Origin: F1-120-MAGs118 sp013360535
GTDB taxonomy: Bacteria > Planctomycetota > UBA1135 > GCA-002686595
Reading direction: 5' to 3'
Assembly: GCA_026647215.1 (NCBI GenBank)
Contig: JAPKHC010000076.1
Span: 1 to 5,076 of the forward strand
Length of the DNA stretch: 5,076 bases
The position numbers and the translations under genes are program-made. Of the stretch, positions 1 through 5,076 are shown one piece after another. The notes beneath the pieces are model-generated. The model searched no databases. It was not told the DNA's origin and saw only the letters and a program-made list of their open reading frames with translations. Positions within the stretch are counted from its first letter, which is position 1, and the number at the start of each line of letters is the position of its first letter.

Positions 1-861
1 GATGCCGTCGCCCGCGAGGTCGTCACCGCTCGTGCCGTCGTCGACCAGCGCCTGCGTGGCGCTGCCACCGATCGCGGAGAGGTTCGCCGTGACCGTCAGG
101 CCCGCCGTCGGCGCCATGGTGGCGGCGTCGTAGGGCGTGAACAGGAGGCGCGTGGACTGGGTTTCCTCGACCGTCAGCGGGAACGCCGTGCCCGAACCCG
201 TCAAGCCGCCATTGACGACGGTGAGGGTGTTGCGCGGCGACGGATATCCGACGGCCCAGTCGTCCTTGTTGACGCCCGTGTCGACCGTGCCGGCGCCACG
301 ACGGAAGACCGCGATGGCGGTGTTCATGCCGGGGCAGTTGTTGGCCGAGGCGAACGTGCCGCCGAGTGCCGCGCTCTCGTTCCAGTTCGCGGTGCCGATG
401 CCGACGAAGTCGACCAGCGCCGGAGACGTGGAGTAGAGCGGAGTGCCGCCGGTGAGCGCGGTGGCCGAGGAGACCAGCGCGATCTTCGCGTCAGTGCCCG
501 ACATCGCGACCGTGCCGAGCTTGTCGAGCGCGGGGCCATCCGGAACCGTGCCGACGGGCAGCGAGGTACCCGCCGCCTGCTGGATCAGCAGGTACTGGCC
601 GGGGTTCAGGATCACCGCCGGAAGCGTCGTGACGGTCCAGCTGGTGCCGGTCGAGGAGGCGTACTGGATCGACCAGCCGGTGAGATCCTGCGCCGAGGCT
701 CCGGCGTTGTGGATCTCCATGTAGTCGAAGCGAAGCGGCGTGAGGACGTTGCCGCCCGAGCCGTAGACCTGACTGATCGTGACTTGGGCGCTGGCCAGCT
801 GGGCCGCGCACAAGGTTGCGGCACCAACGAGCAGTGCGCGCAAGCGGGGAGACGAGAGCAT
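1..861 (-). CDS. Secreted lamin-tail-domain (LTD) protein, N-terminal part (3' end outside window)
   Basis: An open frame of 287 codons runs from an ATG at 861 off the left edge. Residues 1-25 are a Sec signal peptide: R6/R8, a hydrophobic core around LLVGAATL, and an A-S-A cleavage site at 23-25 before QVTISQVYG. No lipobox is present. Residues 27 to about 211 match the LTD pattern of extracellular nucleases and surface proteins: ISQVYGSGGN (29-38), DYMEIHN (46-52), DLTGWSIQYAS (59-69), LNPGQYLLIQ (85-94), VDFVGIG (150-156), and a closing YPSPRN (206-211). From about 215 a second beta-rich domain begins, with LSAIGGSATQ (261-270) and the acidic loop DDGTSGDDLAGDGI (274-287). This resembles the repeat domain that often follows LTDs in large exported proteins (choice-of-anchor type). 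The LTD is probably a binding or scaffold module. A catalytic domain, such as the nuclease of ExeM-like proteins, could lie beyond the edge but is not seen. The start is supported by AGGAG 6 nt upstream. Confidence 0.85.
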   Translation of the reverse strand, partial: MLSSPRLRALLVGAATLCAAQLASAQVTISQVYGSGGNVLTPLRFDYMEIHNAGASAQDLTGWSIQYASSTGTSWTVTTLPAVILNPGQYLLIQQAAGTSLPVGTVPDGPALDKLGTVAMSGTDAKIALVSSATALTGGTPLYSTSPALVDFVGIGTANWNESAALGGTFASANNCPGMNTAIAVFRRGAGTVDTGVNKDDWAVGYPSPRNTLTVVNGGLTGSGTAFPLTVEETQSTRLLFTPYDAATMAPTAGLTVTANLSAIGGSATQALVDDGTSGDDLAGDGI

Positions 862-867
862 GAAGGG

Positions 868-879
868 CTCCTGTAGGAG
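868..879 (-). promoter_or_regulatory. RBS of the LTD gene inside an inverted repeat
   Basis: On the minus strand AGGAG (872 to 868) lies 6 nt before the ATG at 861, a good Shine-Dalgarno. The same bases form a perfect inverted repeat, CTCCT-AC-AGGAG. In RNA this could fold as a 4-bp stem with a TACA loop and partly hide the SD. The SD call is firm. Any regulatory role for the small hairpin is inference. Confidence 0.6.
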
Positions 880-892
880 GGGACGTGCGATG

Positions 893-914
893 CGGAGGCC
901 CGGCGGAGGCCGGG
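893..914. repeat. Tandem 11-bp direct repeat that can also form a GC hairpin
   Basis: Two adjacent 11-bp units, CGGAGGCCCGG (893-903) and CGGAGGCCGGG (904-914), differ at one position. Within them CCCGG (899-903) and CCGGG (910-914) are perfect complements around a 6-nt loop, so the untranslated leader of the LTD gene could form a short hairpin here. No known element is recognised. Confidence 0.45.
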
Positions 915-935
915 ATCCGAGGGCCCAGAGTTTCA

Positions 936-950
936 CCTGAGACACTCAGG
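936..950. promoter_or_regulatory. Perfect 15-bp palindrome, candidate operator
   Basis: CCTGAG-ACA-CTCAGG is a perfect 6-bp inverted repeat with a 3-nt spacer. It lies in the divergent LTD/lipB intergenic region, about 10 bp downstream of the candidate -10 for the LTD gene. That is a plausible site for a dimeric repressor. The symmetry is seen directly; binding is inference, and no regulator family is recognised. Confidence 0.35.
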
Positions 951-960
951 CCCACCCCCG

Positions 961-989
961 ATTCAATGCCTTGGGCTAGGAATTCGCAA
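961..989 (-). promoter_or_regulatory. Candidate sigma70-type promoter for the LTD gene
   Basis: Reading the minus strand, TTGCGA (989-984; 4 of 6 to TTGACA) is followed after exactly 17 nt by TTGAAT (966-961; 4 of 6 to TATAAT). Transcription would start near 954 and give a leader of roughly 90 nt. The stretch is relatively AT-rich in a GC-rich context. Two 4-of-6 matches are weak evidence on their own. Confidence 0.3.
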
Positions 990-1052
990 CGGGCGGCGAG
1001 GATTCCGTGCCGAGACGTGGGGACGGGCGCTGGCGAGCCTGCGGTTCCGCTT

Positions 1053-1086
1053 GGGGGGGGGAGGGCGGGAAGCGGGCGGGCGGGGG
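1053..1086 (+). other. G-quadruplex-type G-run cluster upstream of lipB
   Basis: A run of nine G (1053-1061) is followed by GGG at 1063-1065, 1067-1069, 1074-1076 and 1078-1080, and by GGGGG at 1082-1086, with loops of 1 to 4 nt. This exceeds the usual rule of four G3+ runs with loops of 1-7. It is on the lipB coding strand and ends 19 nt before the lipB ATG, so it could form in the non-template DNA strand or in the mRNA leader. The rest of the 862-1105 intergenic stretch shows no convincing lipB promoter. Confidence 0.6.
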
Positions 1087-1105
1087 CTAGACTCCGGGGC
1101 TCACC

Positions 1106-1819
1106 ATGGAAACGCCGTTCCAGCCGCTGCCCGAGGGGGTGCTCGAGGTTCGCCGACTGCCCCGGACGACCTTCGCGGCCGCCCATGCCCTGCAGAAGGA
1201 GCTGCTCGAGGCGCGGCTCGCCGGGAAGGTCGGGGACGTGCTCGTCCTGACCGAGCACGAGCCCGTGGTCACGGTCGGGCGGGGCACGGACCGGGCGGAC
1301 ATCGCCGGGGCGACCCTGCCGGTGGTCGAGGTCGAGCGCGGCGGCGAGGCGACCTACCACGGGCCGGGCCAGCTCGTGGCCTACCCGATCCTGGCCTTGC
1401 CCGAGGGGCGGCGCGACCTGCACCGCTACCTGCGCGACCTCGAGGAGGTCGTCCTGCGCGTGCTGGCGGAGGTCGACGTGCACGGCACGCGTCGGCCGGG
1501 CCTGACCGGCGTGTGGATCGGCGAGCGCAAGGTCTGCTCGATCGGCGTGGCCGTCCGGCGCTGGGTCACCTGGCACGGGCTCGCGCTCAACCTGTCGGTC
1601 GACCTCGAGCACTTCCGCCAGTTCCGGCCCTGCGGCCTCGACGCGAACGTGATGGCGAACGTGGCGGACTTCGTCGAGCTTCCGCCGACGCGGCTCTTGT
1701 ACGAGGTGCTGGTCGTCAAGCACCTGTGCGACGTGTTCGGGCTCGAGCTCCCGCCGATTCCGCCGCCGCCGCCGCGCCCGCCTGACATGCCGCTCGGCGA
1801 CCTGCCCGTCCTGCAGTGA
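1106..1819 (+). CDS. lipB: LipB, octanoyl-[ACP]:protein N-octanoyltransferase
   Basis: This 237-aa protein has the full signature of LipB, which moves octanoate from octanoyl-ACP to the lipoyl-domain lysine of 2-oxoacid dehydrogenases and GcvH in the cytoplasm. LipA then inserts sulfur. Visible motifs are HEPVVTVGRG (51-60), RGGEATYHGPGQ (78-89), TGVWIGERKVCSIG (134-147) with the catalytic lysine equivalent K142, WHGLALNLSVDL (156-167), and RPCGLD (174-179) with the acyl-thioester cysteine C176. Both members of the Cys/Lys dyad are present, so activity is expected. The C-terminus carries an unusual proline tail (PPIPPPPPRPP, 216-226). The ATG at 1106 puts the conserved core at the usual distance from the N-terminus, though only a weak GGGG (1095-1099 area) serves as SD. 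lipA is not adjacent. The gene diverges from the LTD gene and is followed by a hairpin at 1833-1853, so it is probably transcribed alone. Confidence 0.96.
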   Translation: METPFQPLPEGVLEVRRLPRTTFAAAHALQKELLEARLAGKVGDVLVLTEHEPVVTVGRGTDRADIAGATLPVVEVERGGEATYHGPGQLVAYPILALPEGRRDLHRYLRDLEEVVLRVLAEVDVHGTRRPGLTGVWIGERKVCSIGVAVRRWVTWHGLALNLSVDLEHFRQFRPCGLDANVMANVADFVELPPTRLLYEVLVVKHLCDVFGLELPPIPPPPPRPPDMPLGDLPVLQ

Positions 1820-1832
1820 GAGGTTTCGCGCC

Positions 1833-1853
1833 GCCCGGAAGTTCCTTCCGGGC
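1833..1853 (+). terminator. Strong hairpin after lipB, possible U-less terminator
   Basis: A perfect 9-bp stem, GCCCGGAAG (1833-1841) with CTTCCGGGC (1845-1853), closes a 3-nt TTC loop 13 nt after the lipB stop. The position and stability fit a transcription terminator or 3'-end stabiliser. The bases after it (CACAGGGAGC) contain no T tract, so it is not a canonical intrinsic terminator and could work through pausing or Rho. The rest of the 1820-1967 gap holds a short inverted repeat, GTGGC/GCCAC, at 1934-1948 and no clear promoter motif. Confidence 0.5.
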
Positions 1854-1967
1854 CACAGGGAGCATTCCGCGAGGATCGCTCGAGATGGAGCGGCCGGGCG
1901 CCGATGGAGGAGCGCAGTCCCCTCCTTCACGGCGTGGCCGCGAGCCACACCGCAGCGAAATCCCGCC

Positions 1968-2339
1968 ATGCCGAACCCGCGAACCGAACCTGTGGTCGAC
2001 AACGCCGTGCTCGCCAGCCTGCGCGAGCTCGGAGGCGAAGAAGATCCGGGACTGGTCGAGGAACTGGTCGAGTTGTTCCTCGCCGATGCCGAGGGGCACG
2101 TCGCGGCGCTGGCCAAGGCTTCCGAAGGCGGCGACCTGCTGAAGCTCGAGCGCACCGCGCACCTCCTGAAGTCGGCCAGTGCCAACGTCGGCGCGGCGCG
2201 CTTCGCCGGACTGTGCCGCGATCTCGAGCGTGCCGGTCACGGCGGCGACACGCCCTTCGCGCGCGAGCTCGCGGCCGAGCTCGTCGAGCACTTCCGCGAA
2301 GTCCGCACCGCGCTGCGCGGCGCACTGGGCAAGGCCTAG
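1968..2339 (+). CDS. Stand-alone HPt (histidine phosphotransfer) protein
   Basis: This 123-aa protein is essentially one HPt domain, a cytoplasmic four-helix phosphocarrier that shuttles phosphate between a (hybrid) sensor kinase receiver and a response regulator. After a short variable N-terminus, helix one reads AVLASLRELGG (13-23), followed by LVEELVELFLADAEGHVAALAKA (29-51 region). The phosphorylation motif AHLLKSASANVGA (64-76) has the acceptor H65, K68 and G75, matching HxLKGxxxxxG apart from S69 for the usual G. It has no kinase domain. The ATG at 1968 is the only usual start near the domain boundary; its SD is weak. The gene is separated from the HDOD-REC-GGDEF gene by 11 nt, and that gene's SD overlaps this stop codon, so the two are probably one translationally coupled operon. 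The likely partner is the REC domain of the next gene product. Its phosphodonor is not in the window. Confidence 0.92.
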   Translation: MPNPRTEPVVDNAVLASLRELGGEEDPGLVEELVELFLADAEGHVAALAKASEGGDLLKLERTAHLLKSASANVGAARFAGLCRDLERAGHGGDTPFARELAAELVEHFREVRTALRGALGKA

Positions 2340-2342
2340 GAG
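2338..2342 (+). promoter_or_regulatory. RBS overlapping the HPt stop codon; fixes start of the next gene
   Basis: AGGAG at 2338-2342 shares its first two bases with the HPt stop codon TAG (2337-2339) and lies 8 nt before the ATG at 2351. It supports that ATG over the ATG at 1904 further upstream in the same frame, which would run through the HPt gene. It also implies translational coupling of the two genes. Confidence 0.8.
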
Positions 2343-2350
2343 CGGCTCGC

Positions 2351-4318
2351 ATGGACGCACGGCAATTCGACGAGCTCAAGCTCACCGGCAGCCTACCGAG
2401 TCCGACCGGCGTCGGCCTCGCGATCCTGCAGCTCACGCGCGACGAGAACTACTCGATGGGCGACGTGACGCGCGTGATCCAGTCGGATCCCGCCCTCACC
2501 GGCCGCATCCTCAAGCTCTCCAACACCGCGAGCTTCGCCGCCGCCAACCCGGTGACGACCGTCGCGCAGGCCGCGATGCGCGTCGGGGCGCGCAGCGTGC
2601 GCAACCTCGCGCTGGGTTTCACGCTCGTCTCGGGCAACCGCAGCGGGCGCTGCGAGGGCTTTGACTACGAGCGCTACTGGTCGAGCTCGCTCGCCGTCGC
2701 CGTGATGGCCCAGGGCCTCGCGGAGCACTGCGGCGGCGTCTCTCCCGCCGACGCGTTCACTTGCGGGCTGCTCTCCGACATCGGTTCGCTCGCGTTGGCG
2801 AGCATCCACTCCGAGCGCTACACGCAGATGCTCGCGCGCGCCTCGGCCGAACACGCGAGCGACATCGTGCTGCTCGAGCGCGAGGCGTTCGATCTCGATC
2901 ACAGCGAGCTCGCCTGCGCGATGCTCGCGGACTGGCGCCTCCCCGAGGCGTTCTCGTACGCGGTCGGCGCGCTCGAGCTGCGCGAGCTGCACGTCGAAGG
3001 CACTCCGCCCGCGGACATCGCGCTGGCGCGCGTGCTGCGCGCCGCCCACGCGCTCGCACGGCTCACGCTCAACGGCGACGTGGCCGAACCCCACGTGCAC
3101 AAGCGCCTGCACAAGCTGCTCGCGGAGGTCGGCGTCGGTCCCGACGAGTACCTTCCGTTGCGACGTTCGTGGCAGGCGAGCTGGGCCGAGTGGGGACGCT
3201 CGCTCAACATCCAGGTCGTCACGCGCGCGACCGAGGCCGAGCCCGTCGAGGCGCAACCTGCGGCGAGCGCCGACGAGCCCGCGCCCCAGGCCTCCACGGC
3301 GAACCTGCGGATCGCCGACGGAACGCCGCGCCCCGCGCAGCGCCGCGGGCTGAAGATCCTCGCGGTGGACGACGACCCGGTCTCGCTGCGGCTGCTCTCG
3401 CTGCACCTCCTGCGCGACGGCCACGAGGTCGTGCGCGCGACCAACGGACGTCAGGCGCTGATCGAGGCGCTCGAGAACACGCCGCAGATGGTCGTCACCG
3501 ACTGGATGATGCCGGAGATGGATGGCATCGAGCTGTGCCGCACGTTGCGCAGCACCGAGGAATGCAAGGGCATCTACATCCTGATGCTCACCGCGCGCGA
3601 GGACGAGCGTCGCGCCGTCGAGGCCTTCGACGCGGGCGCCGACGAGTACGTCACCAAGCCCTTCGACCCGCAGATCCTGCGTGCGCGAGTGCGCGCCGGG
3701 CAGCGCACGATCGAGCTGCGCGAGCAGGTCGAACGCGACCGCCAGATGCGCGACCAGCAGGTGGCCCAGATGAGCGTGCTCAACCGCAAGCTCGAGACCG
3801 CCGCGATGACCGACGTGCTGACGCGCCTGCCCAACCGCCGCTTCGCGATGCGCACGCTCGAAGAGTGCGTGAAGAACGCGATCGCGACGGGCGAGCCGCT
3901 GTCGGCGATCATGATCGACCTCGACCGCTTCAAGTCGATCAACGACACGCATGGCCACGGCATGGGCGACCTCGTGCTGCGCGAAGCCGCGGCGGTCCTG
4001 CGCGCGAGCATCCGCAAGGACGACTGGGTCTGCCGCTACGGTGGCGAGGAATTCCTCGCGATCTGTCCGGGCGCGACGCTCGGGCAGGCGGCCGCGACGG
4101 CCGAGCGCATGCGCGCGTCGGTGGCCGAGCACGTGATCGGGTACGGCTTCGGCCGCGCGGTCTCGATCTCCGCCGGTGTCGCCCAGCTCGACCTCGCCGC
4201 GGCGACCGTCGACGACCTGATCCGCGTCGCCGACGAGCGGGTCTACATCGCCAAGGAATCGGGCCGCAACCGCGTCGTCAGCGAGAGCCGTCCCGGCCCG
4301 CAGGCGAAGTCGGCCTGA
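2351..4318 (+). CDS. HDOD-REC-GGDEF protein: phospho-regulated diguanylate cyclase
   Basis: This 655-aa cytoplasmic regulator has three modules. Residues about 8-210 are an HDOD domain: LPSPTGVGLAILQL (15-28), IQSDPALTGRILKLSN (43-58), and GLLSDIG (139-145). In the last motif, where HD phosphohydrolases have HD, this has SD, so it is a non-catalytic HD fold, as is typical of HDOD. An Ala/Pro/Glu-rich linker spans about 291-333. The REC domain (334-450) has the acidic pocket D340-D342, phosphoacceptor D384 in TDWMMPEMDG, T414 and K436 in TKPFDP, so it is complete. A charged helical stalk (about 440-485) leads into GGDEF (486-645): TDVLTRLPNRR, metal site DLDRFKSIND with D523, catalytic GGEEF (564-568), and an inhibitory I-site R555-K-D-D558 five residues before it, as in PleD. 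It should make c-di-GMP from two GTP when phosphorylated, with feedback inhibition. It is coupled to the HPt gene just upstream, the likely phosphodonor. There is no EAL domain. Confidence 0.93.
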   Translation: MDARQFDELKLTGSLPSPTGVGLAILQLTRDENYSMGDVTRVIQSDPALTGRILKLSNTASFAAANPVTTVAQAAMRVGARSVRNLALGFTLVSGNRSGRCEGFDYERYWSSSLAVAVMAQGLAEHCGGVSPADAFTCGLLSDIGSLALASIHSERYTQMLARASAEHASDIVLLEREAFDLDHSELACAMLADWRLPEAFSYAVGALELRELHVEGTPPADIALARVLRAAHALARLTLNGDVAEPHVHKRLHKLLAEVGVGPDEYLPLRRSWQASWAEWGRSLNIQVVTRATEAEPVEAQPAASADEPAPQASTANLRIADGTPRPAQRRGLKILAVDDDPVSLRLLSLHLLRDGHEVVRATNGRQALIEALENTPQMVVTDWMMPEMDGIELCRTLRSTEECKGIYILMLTAREDERRAVEAFDAGADEYVTKPFDPQILRARVRAGQRTIELREQVERDRQMRDQQVAQMSVLNRKLETAAMTDVLTRLPNRRFAMRTLEECVKNAIATGEPLSAIMIDLDRFKSINDTHGHGMGDLVLREAAAVLRASIRKDDWVCRYGGEEFLAICPGATLGQAAATAERMRASVAEHVIGYGFGRAVSISAGVAQLDLAAATVDDLIRVADERVYIAKESGRNRVVSESRPGPQAKSA

Positions 4319-4328
4319 GGCGCGCGGC

Positions 4329-5076
4329 TCACTCGACGAAGACCGGGCTCGACCAGGCCATGCCTCCGTCGAGCTGCAGCACGCGCAAGTACACGAATTC
4401 CCCGGGTTTCAGCGCGCTCAGCGTCGCGCTGGCCGAGTACTCGAGCTCGTTGCGGCATTCGAGACTCAGGATCTCGTCGCCCACGATCACCTCGATCGTC
4501 TCCAGCGGCGACTGGGCCACGACCTGCACGAACATCGTCGAGTCCCCCGCGGCTTCGGCGGCGGGCAGGACCTCGCCCATGCGCGCGCGGCCGACGGCGA
4601 AGCGCAGCAGGATGCGCGGGCCGCTCGTGGCGTACACGCGCCGGTGCCGGAACGCGTTGAGCACGCTCGCCGGGGTGAGCTCGTCGGCGAGCACCGCGAC
4701 GAGACCGCCGGTCGGATAGTGCGGGCCCTTCCACGCGAGCCCCGCGTGGCCGTCGTGGCCATCGCCTGAGCCGACGAAACCGAGCTTGTAGCCCTTCTTC
4801 AGCGCATCGCGTCCGAAGTGCCCCGGACGCGGCGAATGCAGCACGCGCGGGCTGTCGAGCGCCTCGCTCGAGCCGTGCGCGGAGCAGATCTCGACCACGG
4901 GCTCGACCGCGAGATCGGGCGCGATGCGCCAGTCGGTCGCCATCGGGCCACCGGCCGGATGGTGGGGGATCGAGAGCGCCGCGAGCGCGCGCAGGCCGTC
5001 GCGCAGCTCCTGCGGAGTGTCGAAGCGCTCGTCCATGCTCGAGAGCAGCGGCGCATCCTCGCCGAAGTACACGACG
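4329..5076 (-). CDS. PHP-superfamily metallohydrolase-like protein (DUF3604 or CehA/McbA type), C-terminal part
   Basis: The frame is open from the right edge to a TGA at 4331-4329, giving 248 visible residues numbered here from the GTC codon at 5075. A GTG at 5072 could be read as a start, but the homologous core evidently extends further, so the gene is taken as truncated by the window. Motifs of the PHP-like fold are IPHHPAGG (36-43), EICSAHGSSE (62-71) and GSGDGHDGH (102-110), whose His/Asp residues are likely metal ligands. The family hallmark YATSGPRILLRF (148-159) follows, then MGEVLPA (166-172), a beta-rich C-terminal region and an ending AWSSPVFVE (240-248). Relatives are putative metal-dependent hydrolases or phosphoesterases; the substrate is unknown. 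Whether it is exported cannot be judged without the N-terminus. It converges on the HDOD-REC-GGDEF gene with 10 bp between stops (4319-4328), which leaves no room for a separate terminator. Confidence 0.85.
   Translation of the reverse strand, partial: VVYFGEDAPLLSSMDERFDTPQELRDGLRALAALSIPHHPAGGPMATDWRIAPDLAVEPVVEICSAHGSSEALDSPRVLHSPRPGHFGRDALKKGYKLGFVGSGDGHDGHAGLAWKGPHYPTGGLVAVLADELTPASVLNAFRHRRVYATSGPRILLRFAVGRARMGEVLPAAEAAGDSTMFVQVVAQSPLETIEVIVGDEILSLECRNELEYSASATLSALKPGEFVYLRVLQLDGGMAWSSPVFVE

Noticed and set aside
137..724. Two plus-strand open frames of about 95 codons at 137-436 and 443-724
   Set aside because: They are antisense to the LTD gene, which has a signal peptide and conserved LTD motifs across the whole stretch.
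893..950. Repeats as a CRISPR or mobile-element end
   Set aside because: There are only two 11-bp units and a single palindrome, with no spacers, no transposase and no target-site duplication.
491..2185. A 564-codon minus-strand open frame across the LTD leader, lipB and the HPt gene
   Set aside because: It runs antisense to lipB and HPt, which have clear family motifs, and its translation is low-complexity Arg/Ala/Pro/Gly-rich with no recognisable domain. Long antisense frames are expected at this GC content.
1904..2350. Possible upstream extension of the HDOD-REC-GGDEF protein to the ATG at 1904
   Set aside because: The added 149 residues are an Arg-rich out-of-frame reading of the HPt gene. 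The ATG at 2351 has a strong SD 8 nt upstream and begins right at the HDOD domain.
2393..4132. A 579-codon minus-strand open frame opposite the HDOD-REC-GGDEF gene
   Set aside because: Its Arg/Ala/His/Leu/Val-rich composition is the usual shadow of a GC-rich gene, while the plus strand encodes three intact domains over the same bases.
2761..4719. A 652-codon plus-strand open frame spanning the end of the GGDEF gene and the hydrolase gene
   Set aside because: It is Arg/Ala-rich without domains and overlaps two well-supported genes, one of them on the opposite strand.
5070..5072. GTG as a true start of the hydrolase-like gene
   Set aside because: The frame stays open to the window edge, there is too little upstream sequence to show an SD, and the visible part lacks the N-terminal half expected of PHP-like proteins.

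Overview
The window is about 5.1 kb of very GC-rich bacterial chromosome. It holds five protein genes, two of them cut by the window edges. The high GC content, the secreted lamin-tail-domain protein, the PHP-type hydrolase and the multidomain c-di-GMP regulator suit a free-living, environmental Gram-negative-type bacterium such as a planctomycete, a myxobacterium or a relative. That placement is inference from style and gene content only; the window has no rRNA or other strong phylogenetic marker.

Layout. (1) Positions 1-861, minus strand: the N-terminal 287 residues of an exported lamin-tail-domain (LTD) protein with a clear signal peptide. Its leader (862 to about 990) holds a candidate promoter, a perfect 15-bp palindrome, a short GC hairpin and an SD-occluding inverted repeat. 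(2) Positions 1106-1819, plus strand: lipB, octanoyltransferase of lipoate synthesis, divergent from the LTD gene. A G-quadruplex-type G-run cluster lies just before it and a strong GC hairpin just after it. (3) Positions 1968-4318, plus strand: a two-gene signalling operon. A 123-aa stand-alone HPt phosphotransfer protein is followed, 11 nt later and with its SD overlapping the HPt stop codon, by a 655-aa HDOD-REC-GGDEF protein. (4) Positions 4329-5076, minus strand: the C-terminal 248 residues of a PHP-superfamily metallohydrolase-like protein (DUF3604 or CehA/McbA type). It is convergent with the signalling operon, with only 10 bp between the stop codons.

How they work together. The HPt and HDOD-REC-GGDEF proteins look like one unit: the HPt would carry phosphate from an unlinked (hybrid) histidine kinase to the REC aspartate, switching c-di-GMP synthesis by the GGDEF domain and perhaps the HDOD output. 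The GGDEF domain has its catalytic motif and a product-inhibition (RxxD) site, so it is predicted to be an active, feedback-limited diguanylate cyclase. LipB is a housekeeping enzyme with no visible link to its neighbours, and lipA is not in the window. The LTD protein and the hydrolase-like protein are independent units.

No mobile element, CRISPR array, tRNA or rRNA was seen. The most interesting part is the HPt/HDOD-REC-GGDEF pair. It is an unusual arrangement of known domains rather than a wholly new system.
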